The notes under the pieces are model-generated. The model searched no databases. It was not told where the DNA came from and was given only the letters and a program-made list of their open reading frames with translations. Positions 1 through 5,943 of a DNA stretch of 5,943 nt are shown piece after piece; within the stretch, counting starts at the first letter, position 1, and every line of letters starts with the position of its first letter. The stretch comes from Bacteroidales bacterium. Lineage in GTDB: Bacteria > Bacteroidota > Bacteroidia > Bacteroidales > JAAUTT01. The stretch is from the NCBI GenBank assembly GCA_012031335.1, contig JAAUTT010000318.1, forward strand, positions 1-5,943, written 5' to 3'. The translations under genes and the position numbers were made by a program.

Positions 1-636
1 TATTTATTCTTCTCAAATATCCGGATGGGTTTTAATTATGGGTTAACAGACAAATTAATGATTGGAATCGGGTCTGAAAAGGACAGAAAACTGCAGGATT
101 TACACTGGAAATATACTTTTCTGCAACAGACAAGATCAGGAAGTGTCCCTGTATCAATAAGTTATTTTGGTAATATTGCCTTAGACGCTCGTTCAAAAGA
201 AAATTTCCTTACAGAAAATATTGAATATAGGTATATTCACAGGTTTTCTTATTTCACCCAACTAATTGTTGCGCGTAAATTCAGTGATGCTTTTTCGTTC
301 CAGGTTGCGCCATCGTTCATATATTTCAATGCTGTTGAGCAGAGATATAATAATTACAATGTAGGCTTATCTGCCGGAGGAAAAATTAAGTTTTCACCTT
401 CGTGGGGTGCAACATTCGAATACGACCAGGCTTACCTGAAAAGTGATACGGATGATGCTATCACACCTGAACCCAACTTTGCCATAGGATTTGAAAAAGG
501 AACAGCAACACATTGTTTCCAGTTCTTTTTGGCAAGTTACAGGAGTATAATAAGCCAGTATAATATGGCAATGAATCAGGCAAAATTCTTCGAAGGAGGA
601 ATTTCCTTAGGTTTTAATGTAACAGTAAAATTTTAA
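1..636 (+). CDS. Outer-membrane beta-barrel protein, DUF5777-like (5' partial)
   Basis: The frame is open from the first base of the window, so the gene starts upstream; the Met at 25 is internal, not the start. The visible part is about 211 residues and ends with TAA at 634-636. It has the alternating polar/hydrophobic, aromatic-rich strands and short turns of an outer-membrane barrel, including the repeated-type phrase MGFNYGLTDKLMIGIGSEKD, and it ends in Phe (NVTVKF), the usual C-terminal signature for outer-membrane barrel assembly. The opening phrase, a strand followed by 'YGLTDKL..GIG', is what I associate with the Bacteroidota DUF5777 family, which often sits beside cytochrome genes. 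Its role is unknown to me. It could be a porin-like or structural partner that places the redox proteins at the outer membrane, but that is inference from proximity. It is separated from the cytochrome operon by a hairpin, so it may be a separate transcription unit. No frame break is seen in it. Confidence 0.75.
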   Translation, partial: YLFFSNIRMGFNYGLTDKLMIGIGSEKDRKLQDLHWKYTFLQQTRSGSVPVSISYFGNIALDARSKENFLTENIEYRYIHRFSYFTQLIVARKFSDAFSFQVAPSFIYFNAVEQRYNNYNVGLSAGGKIKFSPSWGATFEYDQAYLKSDTDDAITPEPNFAIGFEKGTATHCFQFFLASYRSIISQYNMAMNQAKFFEGGISLGFNVTVKF

Positions 637-643
637 TTTGATC

Positions 644-693
644 AAGCAAGTATTTTCAGGAACCATTTGCATGGACTCCAAAAATACTTGCTT
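644..693 (+). terminator. 13-bp perfect inverted repeat between barrel gene and cytochrome operon; possible terminator
   Basis: AAGCAAGTATTTT (644-656) is exactly complementary to AAAATACTTGCTT (681-693). The 24-base loop can fold further through CCAT (663-666) with ATGG (671-674), and partly through GGA (659-661) with TCC (677-679), giving one long hairpin. It lies 7 bases after the barrel gene's stop and ends 15 bases before the cytochrome ATG. It is AT-rich and lacks a clear downstream T-tract, so it is not a textbook intrinsic terminator. It could instead be an mRNA-stabilising or processing hairpin in the leader of the cytochrome gene. Confidence 0.5.
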
Positions 694-708
694 CAATTCA
701 TATCCTTC

Positions 709-1680
709 ATGAGGCAACTATACCTGACGTTCTGTTTATCATGTTTTATTTTTTGCATTTCAGTCCAAAGCTATTGTCAGACGGATGAAGCAGAAAACAA
801 TAATAAAAAGATTACCTACTTTAGAGAAGATAATGCAGCCTGCTTAAAATGTCATAGCAGTTATCATTATAACTTCCCCAATTCGGACAGCAGCAAAATA
901 ATTCGCAAGGAACTTTGCGATAATTATGTAATTGATACAATGTTATTTTATTCATCTAACCATAAAACATTTAAATGTATCGACTGCCATTCGGAAAGCT
1001 ATGCTAAATATCCTCACGATGCCAATCTGAAAGCAGAAGAAGGTTGGACTTGCATGGATTGTCATGCAGGAGATGAAGCTTATGCAAAATACCATCTTTA
1101 GAAGAAATTTCATTACAATTCGAAAAAGTATCCATTACAAGGCCGACAAGGATGCTTTTACCTGCTGGCAGTGTCACGATCCGCACACCTATAAAACGAT
1201 AGCCAGGGTAAGCAATAATATTCAAAACACAGTTTTGTACGATAACAACATATGTTTAACCTGCCATGCTGATATTAATCGCCTGGAAGTATTAACCACC
1301 AAGGATAAAGCTAATATAGTCCAGAAACACGAATGGCTTCCAAACCAGGAACTCCATTTCAAAAATGTTCGATGTGTTGAATGTCATGCCAGATTAAACG
1401 ATACTTTGATGGTTTCGCATATGGTTTTACCCAAGGCCAATGCTGTGCATTTATGTGCCGAATGTCATTCTCAGAATTCTCTTTTGATGGCTTCTCTTTA
1501 CAAATATAAAGTGAGAAAAAATCGTCAGGAATATGGCTTTCTGAACAGTGTTATATTAAATGAGTCTTTTGTTATAGGAGCAAACCGGAATTACTATTGA
1601 ACGTGATTAGTATTTCCATAGCAATTCTTACGATCGCTGGCATTTTTATACATCTGCTCATTAGAATTTTTAAAAGATAA
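709..1680 (+). CDS. Seven-heme c-type cytochrome with C-terminal membrane anchor (frameshifted)
   Basis: I start at ATG 709 because it opens a normal signal peptide (MRQLYLTFCL..., cut near SYC|QTD); an in-frame TTG at 667 lies inside the upstream hairpin. There are seven CxxCH heme c sites: CLKCH (841-855), CIDCH (976-990), CMDCH (1051-1065), CWQCH (1163-1177), CLTCH (1253-1267), CVECH (1373-1387) and CAECH (1454-1468). The first three are in one frame, which stops at 1099-1101; the last four are in another, which stops at 1598-1600. Adding one T at 1097-1099 and one A at 1123-1127 joins them as ...YHLLEEISLQFEKSIHYKAD.... Adding one T at 1597-1598 then continues as ...NRNYYLNVISISIAI... into a single hydrophobic helix (about 1603-1665), a basic tail (RIFKR) and TAA at 1678-1680. 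The restored protein is about 324 residues. Likely role: a periplasmic electron relay held to the inner membrane by its C-terminal helix and fed by the membrane subunits encoded next. Family-level function is inferred from heme content and context. Confidence 0.85.
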
Positions 1681-1688
1681 TAACTGTA

Positions 1689-2306
1689 ATGGAAAAGATA
1701 TATTATTACCCTGTTTGGATCAGAATCTGGCATACAATAAATGCACTTATGTGCCTGCTGCTCATAATTACCGGTATGAGTATGCAGTACTCAAGTATCG
1801 AGAATCCCTTTATTCGCTTTGATATTGCCGTTGCCTGGCACAACGTTGGAGGAATTGTGATTACAATTAACTACTTCATATTTCTGATTGGAAATAAGAT
1901 CTTTACGAATGGAAAACATTACACCATCCATTGGAAAGGATTCTGGCCAAGTCTTAAGAATCAGTTCACCTATTATATGTATGGGATTTTTTCAGGTAAA
2001 AAAGCACCCTATCCTATTAACAGTGAAAGAAAATTCAATCCATTACAGCAGTTTTCTTATTTTCTGATTATGTATGGTATCGTACCTGTATTATTCGTGA
2101 CAGGTTGGGCAATGTTGTTTCCCGGAGTTGTGGTTAATGATTTTTTTGGAAGTAAAGGATTGTTTGTCTCAGATCTTCTTCATGTTATTTCAGGTTTTAT
2201 TGTATCACTGTTCATGATTGTGCATATCTATTTTTGTACAATCGGTTACAAAGTTAGTAGTCATTTTAAGGCTATGGCAACGGGTTTCCACGAGGTTCAC
2301 GAATAA
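1689..2306 (+). CDS. Cytochrome b561-family membrane subunit (di-heme b, Ni-hydrogenase/thiosulfate-reductase type)
   Basis: An intact frame of 205 residues. It begins MEKIYYYPVWIRIWH, the typical N-terminus of the prokaryotic b561/HyaC/PhsC-like group ('YYPVWIRIWHTINAL'). Four hydrophobic helices lie at about residues 16-34, 50-68, 122-147 and 160-187. A histidine sits in or beside each expected heme-binding position: H15 (IWH), H51 (AWHNVGG), H165 (LLHVISG) and H179 (MIVHIYF), enough to hold two b hemes. The loop between helices 2 and 3 (about 70-118) is rich in aromatic and basic residues. Family members pass electrons between the menaquinone pool and a periplasmic partner. Here the partner is probably the multiheme cytochrome encoded 8 bases upstream or the iron-sulfur protein encoded 31 bases downstream. 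No Shine-Dalgarno sequence precedes the ATG. The b561 assignment is firm; its specific electron donor and acceptor are not known. Confidence 0.9.
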   Translation: MEKIYYYPVWIRIWHTINALMCLLLIITGMSMQYSSIENPFIRFDIAVAWHNVGGIVITINYFIFLIGNKIFTNGKHYTIHWKGFWPSLKNQFTYYMYGIFSGKKAPYPINSERKFNPLQQFSYFLIMYGIVPVLFVTGWAMLFPGVVVNDFFGSKGLFVSDLLHVISGFIVSLFMIVHIYFCTIGYKVSSHFKAMATGFHEVHE

Positions 2307-2337
2307 GAAGCAATTTCTCAAATCATAAAAGTTGGTT

Positions 2338-3325
2338 ATGGAAAAAGGCGAAGAAAAAAAAAACCAGAAGAAAATTTTTAAAACTCGGTCTTGGAGCAGG
2401 AGCGGCATCAATTGCAGGATTAGCCGGCGCGAAGCTTATTTCAGCTGAGAATCCCACACAGGCTGAAGTGCCGGGAGAAACCATCAAAGTATTGACAGCC
2501 GATGGCAAATTGGTAGAGGTTGCTAAAACGAGTATATTACCAGCTAAAGATGTATTTATTGATCGGAAGGAAGCTCATAAGGAATACCCGGTCGTAAATT
2601 TGTTATGGTGATCGATCTGGCAAAATGCAAAATGCCCGTAAATGTATCGAAGCTTGTCAGGAAGGGCATAAATTACCAAATGACCATGAATGGATGAAAA
2701 TCTATCTGATGAAAGAATCGGATGGTACAGCTCCATATTGGTTTCCAAAGCCCTGCTACCATTGCGACAATCCTCTCTGTGTAAGTGTATGTCCTGTAGG
2801 AGCAACCTATAAACGTTCGGATGGCATTGTTCTGGTTGATACTGAAAGATGCATTGGATGCAAATTTTGTATGACGGGATGCCCTTATTCTGCAAGGGTA
2901 TTTCATTGGAAAAAACCGGAAGGAGTTACAGATGAGAACCAGCCATATTCTCCCGAAACCAATGTACCTCCGGTGGAAGGAACAGTTGGAAAGTGTGTTT
3001 TTTGTCCTGATAAACTGCGCAATAATGAACTGCCACGATGTGCCACTGCCTGTCCTATGGGCGCTATTTATTTTGGCGATGTACTGGAAGATGCTATCAC
3101 AAATGGCACCGAAACTGTTCGCTTTAGTGAAATAATGATGGAAGAAGTGGGTACCGGCATCTGGAACATTTAGGAACTGAACCATCGGTATTTTACCTGC
3201 CTCCAACACAACGGCAGTTCCCTTGGGAAAGAGGTTATGAAAGTCTGCCCGATTCCATTAAAGAACGCTACGACAATATTGATATTATAAAGGAAACTTT
3301 TAAAAAGGACTCAAATCCCTCGTAG
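2338..3325 (+). CDS. Tat-exported four-cluster iron-sulfur protein, DmsB/PsrB/NrfC-like (frameshifted)
   Basis: The reconstructed protein is about 329 residues, from ATG 2338 to TAG 3323-3325. The frame breaks at an A10 run (2354-2363, one A too many or two missing), at GG 2581-2582 (one G missing), at AAAA 2629-2632 (one A missing) and within 3144-3151 (one base missing, probably in the GGG). With these repaired, a Tat signal appears (TRRKFLKLGLG, R10-R11, then an Ala/Gly-rich helix), so the protein should be folded with its clusters and exported. Cysteine groups follow: C97, C103 and C107; C140, C143, C148 and C152 (CYHCDNPLCVSVCP); C172, C175, C178 and C182 (CIGCKFCMTGCP); C220, C223, C235 and C239 (CVFCPDKL...CATACP). 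These are the four cubane sites of the family, except that group I has Ala where the second Cys is expected. The tail includes LEHLGTEPSVFYLPP, typical of these subunits. It should dock on the NrfD protein encoded next and wire quinone electrons to periplasmic cytochromes. Confidence 0.87.
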
Positions 3326-3344
3326 ACTATGGAAAAATCATCTG

Positions 3345-4651
3345 ATGTTTTTATTGAAGGAATTTGCCCCGCAACTTGAATCCCCTACTAAAAAATGGTG
3401 GATCATATTTGGGGCAATGTTATTACTTTTTGCATTTGGGATTTATGGTCTTGTGTATCAGATATTGCACGGTCATGATGTAACCGGAATGCGCGATCAT
3501 GTGGTTTGGGGTGTTTACATCGTAAACTTCATTTTTTTATGGGTCTCAGTTATGCCGGTGCAATTATTTCAGGTGCACTTCATCTGATGAAAACTGAATG
3601 GCGTAAACCAATCATCCGCATGGGTGAGCTTATAACGGTAATTTCACTGCTGATTGGCCCTTGCTTCATAATTTTCTGCGTTGGCCGATTTGACCGGTTG
3701 CATTATCTTTTGATCTATCCCCGCATACAATCGCCGATTACCTGGGACGTAATTGCTATCATGACCGATATAGTTGGGTGTTTAATTTATTTATACCTCT
3801 CATTTATAGAAGATTTCGCAAAATTAAGAGATTATACAGGTTTAAATGTTCCTGCCTGGAAAAAGAGATTATATACTTTTCTGGCTATGAATTATAGAGG
3901 AACGCCAGAACAAGCAAAGCTGATCAGGCGATCAAAAAATATTATGGCAGCCATGATTATTGCCATAGCAATTATTGTATACTCAGTACTGGCATGGATC
4001 TTTGGGGTAACGCTTCAGCCGGGTTGGCACAGCACTATTTTTGGTCCTTATTTCGTGATAGCAGCAGTATATTCCGGTACAGGACTTCTGATCATTTTGA
4101 TGTGGATCTACCGAAAAATTTTCAAACTCGAAGAATATATCACAACCAGGCATTTTACTAATGTTGGAGTTCTACTGCTCATTTTAGGAGCTTTTTATGG
4201 ATACTTCACATTTAGCGATTATTTAACCAAATGGTATGGCTCGGTAAGAATGGATAAACTATTGATCGACACACTATTTAAGCAATACTTCTGGGAATTT
4301 GTTGTTGCTAACTATGCCGGAGTAATTATTCCAATGGTTATCATAGCTTTTAAAAAATTGCGAACTGTCAATCTCATTACCTTTGGAGCACTGGTTACTC
4401 TTATATCTCTCTGGTTTAATCGTTACCTCATAGTTGTTCCAACATTGGAAACTCCGTTCCTACCCATTCAGGATAACAGACTGGCGTGGCTTAAATATTC
4501 ACCTACCTGGGTTGAATTTTCGCTGGTTTTGGCAGGTATCGCAATTTTTGTTATCTTAATGATGCTTGCTGCTAAATTTATTCCTATCGTTTCCATATCC
4601 GAAATGACAGAAAAAGATGAAGATCAAAGTGTGGCAACTAATTCTTTATAA
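3345..4651 (+). CDS. NrfD/PsrC-family quinone-interacting membrane protein, ten helices (frameshifted)
   Basis: The restored length is about 435 residues. The first part (3345 to about 3538) and the second (3539-4651) are in different frames, joined by adding one T to the T7 run at 3532-3538. The junction then reads WGVYIVNFIFFMGLSYAGA, the well-known NrfD/PsrC 'WG.YI.NF.FF.G.S' helix. Ten hydrophobic segments are visible, beginning with WWIIFGAMLLLFAFG and ending with WVEFSLVLAGIAIFVILMM. Ten helices resemble DsrP, QrcD, HmcC and ActC rather than eight-helix PsrC. Family members bind menaquinol and pass its electrons to a periplasmic iron-sulfur partner, here the protein encoded just upstream. 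I use ATG 3345 because it needs no repair. ATG 3329, 3 bases after the previous stop, could be the true start (MEKSSDV...) if the T5 run at 3348-3352 also has an error. The charged tail (EMTEKDEDQSVATNSL) is probably soluble. Confidence 0.88.
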
Positions 4652-4654
4652 TTT

Positions 4655-5530
4655 ATGAACAAAAACATAATCAAAATAATATTTTCAACTTTCATTCTGA
4701 CTGCGCTGAATTTATCGGCACAGGACAATGCATCAGCTGAAAAGAAAACTCCGGATCTTACATTTATCTGTAAAAAAATCACCAATGGCGGATTTGAGTT
4801 AAAATCGCGTTTGTCTCTTTATGAGAATAAAACGGATATACCTGTGATTGGAGCCAAAATTAATTTCATATTCGGAACAGATTCACTTGTAAAAATTGAA
4901 AATAACTTAACTGATAAACATGGGTATGCAATTGCATATGTTGATTCAGGTGTGAACCTTCCAAAAGATAAAATTGGTATAATCACAGTTACGGCAGATT
5001 TTGCCGGGAACGAAAAATATGAAGCAACCAGCACGGAAGTAATGTTTACTGAAACTAAAATTGGAGTTAGCTTTGAGTTTGTCGATTCAATTAAAACTGT
5101 TTTTGTGGAAGCTTCTAAAATATTATTTGATGGTTCCAGCGTCCCACTTTCTGAGGAAATGGTTACTGTTTCTGTTCAACGTATGTTTAGCAGATTACCT
5201 ATTGGTGATGTAACACTTGACGAAAACGGGAAAGGTTCAATTGAGTTTCCAGGCAGCATTCCCGGCGATTCTCTTGGAAATCTGGAAATAGTTGCCTTTA
5301 TGGCAGACCATGAATTATATGGAAATATCGAATATGCATCCAATATTAAATGGGGAGTCCCCAAACAGGAAGTGCTTTTTACACACAGAGCTCTTTGGAC
5401 ACAAATTGCTCCTTTATGGATGATTGTAAGCCTAACGGTATTATTAACAGGAGTTTGGGCACATTATATCTTTGTAATCATACAATTAATTTTAGTAAAA
5501 ATTAAAGGAAAAAAACCTGTAGTTGAATAA
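4655..5530 (+). CDS. Unrecognised exported protein with two Ig-like domains and a C-terminal membrane helix
   Basis: An intact frame of 291 residues starting 3 bases after the NrfD stop codon, so almost certainly co-translated with it. It has a signal peptide (MNKNIIKIIFSTFILTALNL, cut near LSA|QDN after residue 22). Two beta-rich segments follow, at about 34-132 and 135-235. Each has the pattern of a bacterial Ig-like or carboxypeptidase-regulatory-like fold: a P-x-x-G/E-x-x-(I/V) strand, then a turn with Asp/Gly (TDKHG at 86-90; LDENGKG at 188-194), then a strand. They look like a degenerate internal duplication. A long hydrophobic stretch (about 252-281) contains W268, H270 and Y271 and is followed by a basic tail (KIKGKKPVVE), which would put the Ig domains in the periplasm and the tail in the cytoplasm. 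There are no heme motifs. By position it is probably an accessory or assembly subunit of the redox complex. I do not recognise a named family. Confidence 0.85.
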   Translation: MNKNIIKIIFSTFILTALNLSAQDNASAEKKTPDLTFICKKITNGGFELKSRLSLYENKTDIPVIGAKINFIFGTDSLVKIENNLTDKHGYAIAYVDSGVNLPKDKIGIITVTADFAGNEKYEATSTEVMFTETKIGVSFEFVDSIKTVFVEASKILFDGSSVPLSEEMVTVSVQRMFSRLPIGDVTLDENGKGSIEFPGSIPGDSLGNLEIVAFMADHELYGNIEYASNIKWGVPKQEVLFTHRALWTQIAPLWMIVSLTVLLTGVWAHYIFVIIQLILVKIKGKKPVVE

Positions 5531-5537
5531 TTATTAA

Positions 5538-5544
5538 AAGGAGG
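5538..5544 (+). promoter_or_regulatory. Very strong Shine-Dalgarno sequence before cytochrome c
   Basis: AAGGAGG at 5538-5544, with flanking bases extending the match (AAAAGGAGGT, 5536-5545), sits 5 bases before ATG 5550. It is the only good anti-16S match before any gene start in the window. It fixes the cytochrome c start and suggests that the monoheme cytochrome is translated more heavily than, or independently of, the membrane subunits upstream. Confidence 0.85.
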
Positions 5545-5549
5545 TAAAT

Positions 5550-5943
5550 ATGAAAAAAACGTTGAAATTTTTAGCAGCCACTGCAAGCATAGCATTGGCA
5601 TTGGTTATTCTGATGTCGTTTATTAATTTTCAGCCTAAACCTTGGGAAGTTCCGGCTAATTACAAAACCATGAAAAATCCGGTTAAATCTACACCCGAAT
5701 CAATTGCATCGGGAAAAGCTCTTTATAACCAACATTGTGCATCCTGTCATGGTAAAAAAGGTTTAGGAGATGGCCCAAAAGCCCGTACCCTCGATACACC
5801 TTCAGGGGATATGTCGGGAACAGCTTACCAGGGACAAACTGATGGAGAACATTTCTACAAAACAAAGTTTGGTCGTGGTGATATGCCTAAATACGACAAA
5901 AAATATCTGATGAAGATATGTGGAGTATGGTGAATTATATGCG
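5550..5943 (+). CDS. Monoheme class I cytochrome c (frameshifted, 3' partial)
   Basis: It starts at ATG 5550 behind a strong ribosome-binding site, 19 bases after the previous gene. The N-terminus (MKKTLKFLAATASIALALVI) is a hydrophobic helix at residues 7-25. It could be a signal peptide or an uncleaved anchor; no lipobox Cys is present. The heme site is CASCH (C63, C66, H67), followed by GKKGLGDGP, the usual class I cytochrome c loop. M112 in GRGDMPKY is the likely sixth heme ligand. The frame then stops at 5931-5933, but adding one A to the A6 run at 5898-5903 gives KYDKKISDEDMWSMVNYMR, the standard C-terminal helix ('ISDEDMW..V.Y.R'), which runs off the window. The gene is therefore probably whole but miscalled at one base and cut by the edge. 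Likely role: a small mobile or tethered acceptor that carries electrons from the complex to a terminal oxidase or reductase. Its stoichiometric excess is suggested by the ribosome-binding site. Confidence 0.88.

Noticed and set aside
667..708. TTG at 667 as start of the multiheme cytochrome
   Set aside because: It lies inside the intergenic hairpin and adds a short non-signal segment before the signal peptide; ATG 709 gives a normal N-terminus.
2673..3209. Long open frame on the - strand opposite the iron-sulfur gene (also smaller ones at 1004-1225, 2323-2508, 2575-2895 and 4819-5034)
   Set aside because: All are antisense to well-supported genes, have no recognisable domain, and give Cys/His-poor or low-complexity translations; they are shadows of the + strand genes.
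709..3325. Pseudogene decay of the cytochrome and iron-sulfur genes
   Set aside because: Apart from single-base indels, all heme and nearly all cluster residues are intact and reading frames resume in conserved sequence; intact neighbours show no decay.
3532..3541. Programmed ribosomal frameshift at the T7 run in the NrfD gene
   Set aside because: Several other genes here carry the same kind of one-base loss at unrelated homopolymers, so a shared technical cause is simpler than a dedicated recoding site.
5467..5474. TATCTTTG, matching the Bacteroidota -7 promoter pattern TAnnTTTG
   Set aside because: It lies within the membrane-helix codons of the Ig-like protein gene, has no matching -33 element at the right distance, and such a short pattern is expected about once by chance in a window this size.

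Overview
The window looks like a low-GC Bacteroidota-type genome (or a close relative such as Ignavibacteria), probably from an environmental or metagenomic assembly. The reasons are AT-rich DNA, signal peptides cut before Gln (SYC|QTD and LSA|QDN), a DUF5777-like outer-membrane barrel, and almost no Shine-Dalgarno sequences except one very strong one. All seven genes are on the + strand; nothing convincing is on the - strand.

Layout. The 3' end of an outer-membrane beta-barrel gene (1-636) is followed by a spacer with a 13-bp inverted repeat (644-693). Then comes a tightly packed operon: a seven-heme membrane-anchored c-type cytochrome (709-1680), a cytochrome b561-type membrane subunit (1689-2306), a Tat-exported DmsB/PsrB/NrfC-like iron-sulfur protein (2338-3325), a ten-helix NrfD/PsrC-family quinone-interacting protein (3345-4651), an unrecognised periplasmic protein with two Ig-like domains and a C-terminal membrane helix (4655-5530), and a monoheme cytochrome c (5550 to the right edge). 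No stretch of 300 bases lacks a gene.

How the genes may work together (inference). Two quinone-type membrane proteins (b561 and NrfD), a periplasmic iron-sulfur wire, a multiheme cytochrome and a small monoheme cytochrome are the parts of a menaquinol:periplasmic-cytochrome redox complex. The parts list resembles Hmc, Dsr(MKJOP), Qrc and alternative complex III, but no molybdopterin catalytic subunit is visible. The Ig-like membrane protein is the least explained component.

Quality warning. Four of the seven genes are broken by about nine single-base indels. Almost all lie in short homopolymers, and almost all are a missing base. Each time the reading frame resumes with conserved family sequence, so these are most likely sequencing or consensus errors, not pseudogenes. 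I give each gene at its reconstructed full extent and state where the frame breaks.
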